A DNA stretch of 64,000 nucleotides, taken from assembly GCF_003762905.1 (NCBI RefSeq), contig NZ_RJKS01000001.1, positions 1,045,813-1,109,812 of the forward strand, written 5' to 3'. The notes under the pieces are model-generated. The model did no database searches, had not been told where the DNA came from, and saw nothing but the letters and a program-made list of their open reading frames with translations. The position numbers and the translations under genes are program-made. The DNA comes from Curtobacterium sp. ZW137 (GTDB taxonomy: Bacteria; Actinomycetota; Actinomycetes; Actinomycetales; Microbacteriaceae). This document shows, piece by piece, positions 37,961-45,565 of the stretch (the first letter of the stretch is position 1; every line of letters begins with the position of its first letter).

Positions 37961-38000
37961 TGCCGGGCCGCTTGTCGGCGGCGCCCGGCAGGATCAGAGC

Positions 38001-38414
38001 ATGGACGACGACTACCGGATCGTCGAGGGCCCGCCGCCGCTCGACGACTACCTCCGCCTCCGCCGCGACTCCGGGCTGACCCCGGTCCGTCCGGACCAGG
38101 GAGCCGGGGCGATCAGCGGCAGCTGGTCCGCCTGTCACGTGGTGGCCGCCGACGGCGCACCCGTCGCGATGGGCCGAGTGCTCGGTGACGGCGGCTGGTA
38201 CTTCCACATCGCGGACATCGCCACCGACCCCGCGCACCAGCGCCGAGGCCTCGGGCGGCGCGTGCTCGAGTGGCTCATCGCCGACATCCGGACACGAGCC
38301 CCCGAGGGCGCGTACGTCTCGCTCATCGGGGACCCGCCCGGGCAGCGGCTGTACCGCTCGCTCGGACTCGACGACGTCGCTCCGAGCCTGGGGATGGCAG
38401 CCGTCCTGCGGTAG
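38001..38414 (+). CDS. GNAT-family N-acetyltransferase
   Basis: 137-residue acetyl-CoA-dependent acetyltransferase. Motif A is ADIATDPAHQRRGLGRRVLEW (shown in part), with the QRRGLG pyrophosphate-binding loop near residues 80-85, followed by LYRSLGLDDVAP typical of motif B. An AGGA ribosome binding site is 7 nt before ATG 38001. The substrate is unknown. It stands 40 nt after the FUSC gene on the same strand and could be co-transcribed with it; a role in modifying an exported compound would be speculation. Confidence 0.85.
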   Translation: MDDDYRIVEGPPPLDDYLRLRRDSGLTPVRPDQGAGAISGSWSACHVVAADGAPVAMGRVLGDGGWYFHIADIATDPAHQRRGLGRRVLEWLIADIRTRAPEGAYVSLIGDPPGQRLYRSLGLDDVAPSLGMAAVLR

Positions 38415-38449
38415 TCGGCCAGCGACGGGTACCTCCGTCGCGGCGTCCG

Positions 38450-39052
38450 TCAGTCGGGCTGGATGTTCCAGGCGTCGATGACCGGGCGGCCGTGCTCGTA
38501 CCCGAGGATGCTCACCGAGGCCGTGCCGAGCTTCAGCACGGCGCCGTCCTGCGGCGCGAGCCGGATCCAGGCGGCACCGATCGCCCGCAGCACGTGCCCG
38601 TGCGCGACGAACACCGCGTCCTGGCCCTCGGCGAGCACCGGACGCGCACGGTTCAGCACGCGCTCCGCACGGACCCGGACCTCGGCAGCGCCCTCGCCGG
38701 GGGTGTCCCCCTCGGGCACGCCGTCGGTCCAGAGGTCCCACGGCCCGTGCCGCTGCACCTTGATCTGCGGCGTGGTCAGTCCCTCGTACGCGCCGTAGTC
38801 CCACTCGTAGAGGTCCTCGTCGAGCTCCGGGTCGACGCCGATCAGCGCCGCGGTGTCGCGGGCGCGCTGCAGCGGGCTCGAGAGCGCGAGGGCGAAGTCA
38901 CGGTCCGCCAGGTACCGGCCGGCACGCTCCGCCTGCTCGATGCCGTTGTCGGTGAGCGGGATGTCGGTGCGGCCGGTGTGCTGACCGCTCTTCGACCACT
39001 CCGTCTCTCCGTGGCGGACGAGGACGAGTTCGCCGGGGCGTTCCGAGGTCAT
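38450..39052 (-). CDS. histidine phosphatase (phosphoglycerate mutase-like) family protein
   Basis: 200-residue member of the histidine phosphatase superfamily. The phospho-acceptor motif is LVLVRHGETEW at residues about 10-20. Further conserved residues are SSPLQRARDTA, the EDLYEWDYGAYEG block and VAHGHVLR with the second catalytic His. It is smaller than metabolic phosphoglycerate mutases and closer to broad-specificity acid phosphatases of this family. ATG 39052 follows AAGGAA and overlaps the stop of the second crcB gene (ATGA), so it is translationally coupled to the fluoride-channel genes. Confidence 0.85.
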   Translation of the reverse strand: MTSERPGELVLVRHGETEWSKSGQHTGRTDIPLTDNGIEQAERAGRYLADRDFALALSSPLQRARDTAALIGVDPELDEDLYEWDYGAYEGLTTPQIKVQRHGPWDLWTDGVPEGDTPGEGAAEVRVRAERVLNRARPVLAEGQDAVFVAHGHVLRAIGAAWIRLAPQDGAVLKLGTASVSILGYEHGRPVIDAWNIQPD

Positions 39053-39423
39053 GGGTTCCTTCCGATCCAGAGGCCGAGCGCGGCTGCGCCGACCGAGACG
39101 ACGAGCATGCCGAGGCCGTTCAGGACGGCGAGCCGGGTCTTGCCGGATCGGAGGAGCTGCACGGTCTCGACACTCGCCGTCGAGAACGTCGTGTACCCAC
39201 CCATCATGCCCGTGCCGAGGATGGCGACTCCCGGGATCGCGAGCGTGCCGGACTCCCCGAGTCCCGTGAGGAGCCCGAGGACGAACGACCCCGTGACGTT
39301 GATGATCGCCGTGCCGACGGGGAAGCCGGTGACCCGCGCCTTGACGAGGCCGTCGAGGACGAACCGGAGCGCGGCACCGACGCCACCGCCGATCGCCACC
39401 AGGAGCAGTTCGAGCGCGCTCAC
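39049..39423 (-). CDS. crcB: fluoride channel subunit Fluc/CrcB (second)
   Basis: 124-residue, four-helix membrane protein that exports fluoride as part of a dual-topology pair. Conserved residues are GGGVGAALRF, the Asn of IINVTGSFVLG and the Na+-site segment MMGGYTTFSTASVE. It starts at GTG 39423 and overlaps the first crcB stop (GTGA) and the phosphatase start (ATGA). Two different crcB genes in tandem imply an obligate heterodimer with antiparallel subunits. Confidence 0.93.
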   Translation of the reverse strand: MSALELLLVAIGGGVGAALRFVLDGLVKARVTGFPVGTAIINVTGSFVLGLLTGLGESGTLAIPGVAILGTGMMGGYTTFSTASVETVQLLRSGKTRLAVLNGLGMLVVSVGAAALGLWIGRNP

Positions 39424-39857
39424 CGGGTGGCTCCACGCGGACGCAGCAGCGACGCGACCCAGAGCCCGGCGACGACCGCCGCGAGACCGGCCACGACGGT
39501 CAGGAGCGCGTACCCGGAGCCGGCGCCCCACCGCCCGACGTCGAGCAACCGCGCCGTGTCGTCCGCCAGGGTGCTGTAGGTCGTGAAGCCGCCGAGCACG
39601 CCGGTCCCGACGAACAGCCGGAGCGCACGACGTCGCCCGACGTCCGGACCGCGGCGGGCGAGGGTGTCCAGGAGCAGCCCGAGACAGAACGCCCCGACGA
39701 CGTTGATGCCGACGATGGTCCAGCTCACGCCGTCCACGGCGGGCAGCAGGTCGGCGAGCACCGCGCGGATCGCCGTGCCGATCGCCCCGCCGAGTACGAC
39801 GAGTCCGATGTACCCCCACTGCAGGTGCGGTGGTCGGGCGTCGCGGGGCACGGTCAC
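39420..39857 (-). CDS. crcB: fluoride channel subunit Fluc/CrcB (first)
   Basis: 145-residue Fluc subunit with four helices. Motifs GGAIGTAIRAVLADL, GINVVGAFCLG and GVLGGFTTYSTLADD match CrcB. GTG 39857 is preceded by GAGAGGAGAA. It leads the three-gene overlap crcB-crcB-phosphatase. No crcB (fluoride) riboswitch pattern was recognised in the 180 bp upstream, which end at a tRNA gene. Confidence 0.93.
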   Translation of the reverse strand: MTVPRDARPPHLQWGYIGLVVLGGAIGTAIRAVLADLLPAVDGVSWTIVGINVVGAFCLGLLLDTLARRGPDVGRRRALRLFVGTGVLGGFTTYSTLADDTARLLDVGRWGAGSGYALLTVVAGLAAVVAGLWVASLLRPRGATR

Positions 39858-40036
39858 GCGGTTCTCCTCTCGCCGAGCCGCCCCACCATACCGACCAGGC
39901 CGATCGAGAGCGCAGTCGTTGCGGCCAGGGCGCCCTTCGCGCGCAACGTGTGCGCACTCGACGGCCAGCGGGGCGGAACCAGCACGGGCATGAACGACGA
40001 AGGTCCCCGTCCGGGTGGACGAGGACCTTCGGTTGG

Positions 40037-40109
40037 TGACCCCAGCGGGATTCGAACCCGCGTTACCGCCGTGAGAGGGCAGCGTACTAGGCCGCTATAC
40101 GATGGGGCC
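40037..40109 (-). tRNA. tRNA-Glu (CTC), copy 1
   Basis: 73-nt cloverleaf on the minus strand. The 5' acceptor GGCCCCA pairs with TGGGGTC; the anticodon loop CTCTCAC holds anticodon CTC; the T arm is GCGGGTTCGAATCCCGC. A CCA end is encoded at 40034-40036. It is identical to the copy at 40152-40224. Confidence 0.97.
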
Positions 40110-40151
40110 GCGGCAGGCATGTTGTCGGACTCGGAGGCTAGCCACCTGTGG

Positions 40152-40224
40152 TGACCCCAGCGGGATTCGAACCCGCGTTACCGCCGTGAGAGGGCAGCGT
40201 ACTAGGCCGCTATACGATGGGGCC
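40152..40224 (-). tRNA. tRNA-Glu (CTC), copy 2
   Basis: Identical in sequence to the tRNA at 40037-40109, 42 bp away, with CCA encoded at 40149-40151. Reading leftwards this copy is transcribed first. The anticodon CTC reads GAG. Confidence 0.97.
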
Positions 40225-40314
40225 GTTCCGACAACTCGACAAGTATGGCACACGGCTCGCAACCTGCCAAAACGAGGCGTGTCGCCCGGGTGTGCCGCCA
40301 TGCCGCTCGGAGCA

Positions 40315-40320
40315 TACGGT
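40315..40320 (+). promoter_or_regulatory. -10 box of a probably leaderless DUF72 transcript
   Basis: TACGGT ends 6 nt before ATG 40327 and there is no ribosome binding site. It is the same box and spacing as before rsmD. Confidence 0.5.
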
Positions 40321-40326
40321 GGATCG

Positions 40327-41184
40327 ATGACCGCGCGGATCGGGCTCTCGGGGTGGCAGTACGACGGCTGGCGCGGCGACTTCTACCCGGAACGACTGGC
40401 CAAGCGGCGGTGGCTCGAGTACGTCGCCGAGCGGTTCTCCACGGTCGAGCTGAACGGCTCCTTCTACTCCCTGCAGCGACCGGAGCGGTACCGGGCCTGG
40501 CGTGCCGCTGTCCCGCCGGGCTTCCGGTTCGCGGTGAAGGGCGGCCGGTACGTCACGCACATGCTGCGGCTCCGGAACGCGGAGACGGCGCTGGCGAACT
40601 TCTTCGCGTCCGGCCCGCTCGAGCTCGGCGACACCCTCGGCCCGGTGCTCTGGCAGCTCCCGGAAGCGCTCAGCCCGACCCCCGAAGTGCTCGACACCTT
40701 CCTGTCGCTGCTGCCCGACACCCACGCCGCGGCCGCCGAACTCGCCGCACGGCACGACGACAAGGTCGCGGACGCGCCGGTCGTCGCCGAGGACCCGGCA
40801 CGGACGATCGACCACGCCGTCGAGTTCCGTTCGACCGTCACCCCGGAGCAGCTCGACGTCCTCCGCCGGCACCGCGTGGCGCTCGTCGACTCGCACGCCG
40901 GCGACTTCCCACGCTTCCGCGCGGACACCGGCGCGCGGATCGCCTACCTCCGCCTGCACGGCGCACCACGGACGTACCACGACGGGTACTCGCCGCAGGC
41001 CCTCGGCCGGTGGGCCACCACGGTCCTCGACCACCTCGACGCCGGCCGGGACACCTACCTCTACTTCGACAACGACGCGGAACGGCACGCACCGTGGGAC
41101 GCGCTGGCCCTCGACCGGATCGTCGGCGACCGCCTGCGGACGCGGGCGGCGGGACGCGGACGAGCCGAGCCTCCAGGCCGGTGA
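40327..41184 (+). CDS. DUF72 (YecE-like) protein
   Basis: 285-residue TIM-barrel protein of the DUF72 family, whose biochemical role is not established. Typical segments are ARIGLSGWQYDGWRGDFYPE, ELNGSFYSLQRPERYRAW, PPGFRFAVKGGRYVTHM, LGPVLWQLPEAL, AVEFRSTVT, ARIAYLRLHGA and YLYFDNDAE. ATG 40327 is at the start of the conserved fold and has a -10 box 6 nt upstream, implying a leaderless mRNA. It is transcribed alone and divergent from the tRNA-Glu pair. Confidence 0.9.
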   Translation: MTARIGLSGWQYDGWRGDFYPERLAKRRWLEYVAERFSTVELNGSFYSLQRPERYRAWRAAVPPGFRFAVKGGRYVTHMLRLRNAETALANFFASGPLELGDTLGPVLWQLPEALSPTPEVLDTFLSLLPDTHAAAAELAARHDDKVADAPVVAEDPARTIDHAVEFRSTVTPEQLDVLRRHRVALVDSHAGDFPRFRADTGARIAYLRLHGAPRTYHDGYSPQALGRWATTVLDHLDAGRDTYLYFDNDAERHAPWDALALDRIVGDRLRTRAAGRGRAEPPGR

Positions 41185-41191
41185 TCCGCGC

Positions 41192-41821
41192 TCAGATCGT
41201 GAGCGACTCGCCCGGCCGGAGCACGACCAGCGCGCCGACGGGCTCGATCATCTCCCGGAGCCGGCCGGTGTGCATGCCGTAGCCGACCTCGGAGAGGGTG
41301 GCCTCGTGCACCGGGTACGCGCGCTGCGGGGCGATCGCGGCGACGTAGTCCATCATCTCGGCGACCTTGAGCCACGGGGCGCCGACGGGTGCGGCGAGGA
41401 CCTCCACCGGGACGCCCGGGTCGGTGTAGCTGTCGCCCGGGTAGAAGAGCCGGCCGTTCACGAACACCCCGGTGTTGTCCACGACGGGGACGGACGAGTG
41501 GATGACGTTGTGGCGGGTGCCGTGGAACGTGAGCTCGAAGGGCCCGACGACGCGGCGGTCCCCGTCGGTGACGACATCAACGACGAAGTCGGGCAGGGCC
41601 GCGGCAACCCCGGCCGGGCCGAACACGAGCGCCCCGGGGTTCGCGTCGAGGACCCGCTGGAGTTGCTCCGGCGTGACGTGGTCGGGGTGCTCGTGGGTGA
41701 GGACGACCGCGGCGACACCAGTGACGTCGACCGGCCGCGTGAAGTTGCCGGGGTCGATGACGAGCCGGGATCCGTCGATCTCGACGACCTGGCAGGCGTG
41801 CTCGAGCTTCGTGACGTCCAT
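41192..41821 (-). CDS. metallo-beta-lactamase-fold hydrolase (UlaG-like)
   Basis: 209-residue metal-dependent hydrolase. The metal-binding HxHxDH motif is THEHPDHV near residue 60, followed by FHGTRHNVIH, YPGDSYTDP and a C-terminal His in YPVHEAT. The layout resembles the UlaG/YtkL-type hydrolases found in many actinobacteria. ATG 41821 (MDVTKLEHACQVVEIDG) is chosen because the upstream frame runs into a large palindrome. The substrate is unknown. It converges with the DUF72 gene, only 7 nt apart. Confidence 0.85.
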   Translation of the reverse strand: MDVTKLEHACQVVEIDGSRLVIDPGNFTRPVDVTGVAAVVLTHEHPDHVTPEQLQRVLDANPGALVFGPAGVAAALPDFVVDVVTDGDRRVVGPFELTFHGTRHNVIHSSVPVVDNTGVFVNGRLFYPGDSYTDPGVPVEVLAAPVGAPWLKVAEMMDYVAAIAPQRAYPVHEATLSEVGYGMHTGRLREMIEPVGALVVLRPGESLTI

Positions 41822-41906
41822 GCCGGCGAGCGTACGCGCGGGCGGCGCGGCGCAGCGGGCGGCGGCGCGGCCCGCCCCGCCGCGGCGCGGCCGGTGCCGT
41901 TCGCCG

Positions 41907-41970
41907 TCGCACAACGGAAACCGGCTCGCACCACGGACGTCCGTGGTGCGAGCCGGTTTCCGTTGTGCGA
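41907..41970. repeat. perfect 64-bp loopless palindrome
   Basis: Positions 41907-41938 and 41939-41970 are exact reverse complements without any spacer; the centre is CCACGGACGTCCGTGG. The outer part TCGCACAACGGAAACC and the inner CACCACGG are shared with the hairpin at 48522-48585. It lies between the LacI gene and the metallo-hydrolase gene, both on minus, and may act as a terminator or as a mobile palindromic element. Confidence 0.95.
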
Positions 41971-42043
41971 ATCCAACTCGCACCGCAGCGCCCGCGCCGC
42001 CGCGCCGCGCCCGCGCCGGCCGCGCCCGCGGCCGCGCCCGCGC

Positions 42044-43063
42044 CTAGCGCGCCCGCGGCGCCCCCGTGCTCGACCGCACCACGAGCGACACCGGCGCCGG
42101 CGCCACCGCCCGCGGCCGGGCCCCGTCCACCTCGGCGAGCACCGCCCGCGCGGCGGTCCTCCCCTGCGCCTCCGGGTCCTGCGCGATCGTGGTCAGCCCG
42201 ACCGCCGCGCCGTACTCGTGCCCGTCGATGCCGATGACGGAGAGGTCCCCGGGGACGTCGAGCCCGAGCCGGGCCGCGGTGAGCATCACCCCGAGCGCCA
42301 TCTCGTCGGACGCGCAGAAGACGGCCGTCGGGCGGCCGGGACGGGCAGCCGGCGGACCGTCCAGCAGCGCCGCACCCGCAGCCACCCCGCCCGCGAACGA
42401 GAACCGCCCGTCGACGATCCACCGCGGCGGGACGGCGAGCCCCGCTGCGGCCATCGCGTCGAGGAACCCGTCCCGCCGCCGGAACGGCACCGCGACGTTC
42501 ATCCCCGCCTCGTCCTGCCCGCCGACGTACGCGATCTGCCGGTGCCCGAGCCCGAGCAGGTGCGACACGGCCAAGTGCGAGACGACGTCGTCGTCCACGC
42601 CGACGTTCCGGAGGCCGGGCGCGGGCCCGCCGATCACGATCATCGGGTGCTCGCTCAACTGCAGTTCGGACCGCTCGGTCTCGTCGAGGACGAGCGAGAG
42701 CAGCACGAGCGCGTCCACCCGCTGCCGCAGCATGGAGCGGCGGAACGCCCGGTCACGATCGCCGTCCGGACCGCCGAGGTTGTAGAGCACGAGGTCGTAC
42801 CCGGCCTGCCGCAGCTCGGCGTCCACACCGCCGAGCGCCTTGACGTAGAACCACCGGTCGAGCACCGGCACGACGACGCCGACCGCGCGCTGCCGCCCGG
42901 TGGCGAGGCCGGCCGCCGCCGAGCTCGGCACGTACCCGAGCTCGTCGGCGACCCGCCGCACCTGGTCGATCGTGGTGTCGGCCACCGACGGCAGTCCGCG
43001 CAGGGCGCGGGACACCGTCGCCTTCGACAGTCCGGTGACGGTCGCGATCTCCTGGATCCCCAT
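42044..43063 (-). CDS. LacI-family transcriptional regulator
   Basis: 339-residue repressor. The N-terminal helix-turn-helix is IQEIATVTGLSKATVSRALR at residues 3-22, followed by the hinge helix around SSAAAGLATGR and a periplasmic-binding-protein-like effector domain (VVVPVLDRWFYVKALGG ... FCASDEMALGVM ... VIGIDGHEYG). ATG 43063 starts MGIQEIA. It ends a run of minus-strand sugar-transport genes and probably represses them through the GCAACCGGTTGC palindrome at 46963-46974. The inducer is unknown, presumably the transported sugar. Confidence 0.9.
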   Translation of the reverse strand: MGIQEIATVTGLSKATVSRALRGLPSVADTTIDQVRRVADELGYVPSSAAAGLATGRQRAVGVVVPVLDRWFYVKALGGVDAELRQAGYDLVLYNLGGPDGDRDRAFRRSMLRQRVDALVLLSLVLDETERSELQLSEHPMIVIGGPAPGLRNVGVDDDVVSHLAVSHLLGLGHRQIAYVGGQDEAGMNVAVPFRRRDGFLDAMAAAGLAVPPRWIVDGRFSFAGGVAAGAALLDGPPAARPGRPTAVFCASDEMALGVMLTAARLGLDVPGDLSVIGIDGHEYGAAVGLTTIAQDPEAQGRTAARAVLAEVDGARPRAVAPAPVSLVVRSSTGAPRAR

Positions 43064-43085
43064 CGCTACGCCGCCGGGAGGCCCG

Positions 43086-43517
43086 TCAGCCGTCCGTGGC
43101 GTGCGTCACGTCACCGACGTCACGGCTCCCGTGCCCCACACCGGTCACGGCGACGGGTCGCGGACGGCGGGGCGCCGGGTCGTCCCACCCGGAGTGCGCG
43201 TGGTCCCGGAAGACGGTCGCGACGGGCTGCTGCCCACCCGGGACGTGCACGCCGACCGGGTGCGCGTCCCGGCGGACGGGGCGTCCGGCTGCCTCGGCCT
43301 CGGCGGCCTGGGTGCGCCGGACGACCCGGACCCGCCAGCGGTCGAGCACCACGATGACGAGCACGCACGCCAGCAGCGTGAGGGCCCAGCCGAGCGCGGG
43401 ACGACCGGTGAACTCGCAGAACATGGTGACGGCGAGGAACGCGATGCCGAAGAACCCGACGAAGCCCATCGCCTCCTCGATCGGTGCGGAGGGGCGGCGC
43501 GGTGCCTTGAGTGCCAT
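43086..43517 (-). CDS. two-helix membrane protein of the sugar ABC operon
   Basis: 143-residue protein with two predicted membrane helices (GFVGFFGIAFLAVTMFCEF and ALGWALTLLACVLVIVVL) and a long charged C-terminal tail rich in His, Pro and Arg. No family was recognised. ATG 43517 lies 5 nt after the permease stop and its ribosome binding site overlaps that gene, so it is translated with the transporter. Such small membrane genes are often found after sugar permeases in actinobacteria. It may be an accessory of the transporter, but that is inference. Confidence 0.7.
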   Translation of the reverse strand: MALKAPRRPSAPIEEAMGFVGFFGIAFLAVTMFCEFTGRPALGWALTLLACVLVIVVLDRWRVRVVRRTQAAEAEAAGRPVRRDAHPVGVHVPGGQQPVATVFRDHAHSGWDDPAPRRPRPVAVTGVGHGSRDVGDVTHATDG

Positions 43518-43522
43518 GACGA

Positions 43523-44434
43523 TCAGCCCTTCACACCACCGGCGGTGAGGCCGGCCACGATGCGTCGCTGGAAGATGAGCACCAGGATGACGAGCGGGAT
43601 CGTGACGATCGTGCCCGCCGCCATCACCGCTGTGTAGGGCTCCTGGTGCGGCTGGGTGCCGGCGAACGAGGCGATCGCGACGGTCACCGGCTGCGTGGCG
43701 TCGCTGGAGAGCTGCGAGGAGATCAGGTACTCGTTCCAGGAGGAGATGAACGCCAGGATCGCCGTCGTGAACACCGCGGGGGCCGCCAGCGGCAGGATGA
43801 TCCGCCGGAACGCCTGCACGCGGGTGCAGCCGTCGATGCGGGCCGCTTCCTCGAGGTCCCACGGCATCTCGCGGAAGAACGACGCGAGCGTGTAGACCGT
43901 CAGCGGCAGCACGAACGAGATGCTCGGCAGGATCAGCGCCTGGTACGTGCCCATCCACCCGATGTCGGTGAAGAGCTGGAACAGCGGGGAGATCAGCGCG
44001 ACGCCCGGGAACATCGACGCGGCGAGGATCGCCCCGGCGATGAGGGACTTGCCGCGGAACTCCAGCCGGGCCAGTGCGTACGCGGCGCTCGTGCCGACGA
44101 GCAGCGCGATGATCGTCACGACGCCACCGATGATGAGGCTGTTGAGCAGCGCCCGTCCGAGGTGGTTGCCGAGCGAGGTCGCGAACGCCGTCGTGTAGTT
44201 GTCGAGCGTCACGTGCGTCGGCCACGGGGTCGGGTCGAAGGTGAACCCGACGTCGCGGAAGCTCGTCACGACCATCCAGTAGAACGGCAGCAGGCACCAG
44301 ACGGCGATGATCACCGCCTGGATGCCGGTGCGGAGCTTCGGGCCGGTGTCGCGCTTGACGCGGACCTCGGCACGGTCGATGGACCGTTCGCGGGAACGGG
44401 TGGTGGACCGGGGCCGGTCCGCTGCGAGGGTCAC
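43523..44434 (-). CDS. carbohydrate ABC transporter permease, MalG type
   Basis: 303-residue inner-membrane permease with six helices (IQAVIIAVWCLLPFYWMVV, then five more). The ATPase-coupling EAA loop is EEAARIDGCTRVQAFRRIIL near residue 205. GTG 44434 overlaps the stop of the partner permease (GTGA). With the MalF-type permease and the binding protein it forms a maltose/trehalose-class importer; the ATPase is not in the window and is presumably a shared MsiK-type protein encoded elsewhere. Confidence 0.93.
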   Translation of the reverse strand: MTLAADRPRSTTRSRERSIDRAEVRVKRDTGPKLRTGIQAVIIAVWCLLPFYWMVVTSFRDVGFTFDPTPWPTHVTLDNYTTAFATSLGNHLGRALLNSLIIGGVVTIIALLVGTSAAYALARLEFRGKSLIAGAILAASMFPGVALISPLFQLFTDIGWMGTYQALILPSISFVLPLTVYTLASFFREMPWDLEEAARIDGCTRVQAFRRIILPLAAPAVFTTAILAFISSWNEYLISSQLSSDATQPVTVAIASFAGTQPHQEPYTAVMAAGTIVTIPLVILVLIFQRRIVAGLTAGGVKG

Positions 44435-45453
44435 TTGAGTTCACCCTTCTGCTGTGCTGCCTGCGTCTGCACGACGTTCGCCCCGAGGAAGCGGACGAAC
44501 AGGAACGCGACGATGAAGATGATCAGGAACGTGATCGTCGACAGGGCCGACGCCGAGTTGAACCCCTGCCGGATCTGGTCCACGACGAGGATCGAGAGCG
44601 TGGTCGTGGCGTTGCCGGAACCACCGCCGCCGCCGGTCAGGATCGCGGGGAGGTCGTACATGCGCAGCGCGTCGAGCACGCGGAACAGGATCGCGACCAT
44701 GAGTGCGGGCTTCAGCAGGGGCAGCGTGATGAGCATGAAGCGCTGCACGGTCGAGGCGCCGTCCATCTTCCCGGCCTCGTAGACCTCTTCCGGGATGAGC
44801 TGGAGCCCCGCGAGGATGAGGAGCGCCATGAACGGGGTGGTCTTCCACGTGTCCGCGATGATGATCGCGAACCGGGACGCCCACTCGCCGGAGGTCCAGA
44901 GGACCTGGTGGCCGATGACGTGGTTGAGCACGCCGTTCGCGTCGAAGATGAAGTACCAGAGCTTCGCGGTGACGGCGGTCGGGATCGCCCAGGGCACCAG
45001 GATCGCGGCACGGACGAGCGCGCGGCCCTTGAAGTTGCGGTTCATGATGATCGCCATCCAGACGCCGATCAGCGTCTCGAGGAGCACGGTCACCACGGTG
45101 AAGAAGAACGTGTTGCCGAACGACACCCAGAACTGGGAGCCGAGGCTGCCGGGTGGGCACACGGTGTCGCCGCACTGCTGCCCGAGCCAGTGCACGTAGT
45201 TGGTGACGCCGGCGAAACCGCCGGCGACGAACAGGCCGGTCGCCTTGTCGAGTCCGGCGTCGAGCTGGAACGACTGGATGATCGCGCTGACGACCGGGTA
45301 GCCGATGACGACCGCGAGGAGCACGATCGTCGGACCGATGAGGTACACGGCCCACCGGCCGTGTTCCGCGTTGAGTCCGCCGCGTCGCCGCTTCTGCGGC
45401 TCCAGACCCTGGGGATTCGGGATCGCTGCTGGGATCTCGGTTGCTGCTGACAC
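44431..45453 (-). CDS. carbohydrate ABC transporter permease, MalF type
   Basis: 340-residue permease with six to seven helices and a large periplasmic loop after the second (QQCGDTVCPPGSLGS, with a possible disulfide). The EAA loop EEVYEAGKMDGASTVQRFML lies near residue 235. Translation starts at GTG 45453 with a strong AAGGAGG ribosome binding site. A hairpin at 45496-45531 separates it from the binding-protein gene, a common way to keep binding-protein mRNA more abundant. Confidence 0.93.
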   Translation of the reverse strand: MSAATEIPAAIPNPQGLEPQKRRRGGLNAEHGRWAVYLIGPTIVLLAVVIGYPVVSAIIQSFQLDAGLDKATGLFVAGGFAGVTNYVHWLGQQCGDTVCPPGSLGSQFWVSFGNTFFFTVVTVLLETLIGVWMAIIMNRNFKGRALVRAAILVPWAIPTAVTAKLWYFIFDANGVLNHVIGHQVLWTSGEWASRFAIIIADTWKTTPFMALLILAGLQLIPEEVYEAGKMDGASTVQRFMLITLPLLKPALMVAILFRVLDALRMYDLPAILTGGGGGSGNATTTLSILVVDQIRQGFNSASALSTITFLIIFIVAFLFVRFLGANVVQTQAAQQKGELK

Positions 45454-45495
45454 TGACGGCCTCCTTGCCGGTGTCGGAACGCACGTTGGGGCGGT

Positions 45496-45531
45496 CTGGA
45501 GGCTCGTGGCGATGCCGCCACGAGCCTCCAG
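45496..45531 (-). terminator. hairpin between binding-protein and permease genes
   Basis: Perfect 16-bp arms at 45496-45511 and 45516-45531 enclose a 4-nt loop; the stem CTGGAGGCTCGTGGCG is almost the same as that at 1276-1321. Being inside the operon, it probably stabilises the 3' end of the binding-protein mRNA or partly terminates. Confidence 0.7.
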
Positions 45532-45565
45532 TCCGATGCGGCGTGAGCCGCTCGCGACCGTGTCG

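Noticed and set aside
39858..40036. Fluoride (crcB) riboswitch upstream of the Fluc genes
   Set aside because: I could not identify the conserved pseudoknot elements in the space between crcB and the tRNA gene.
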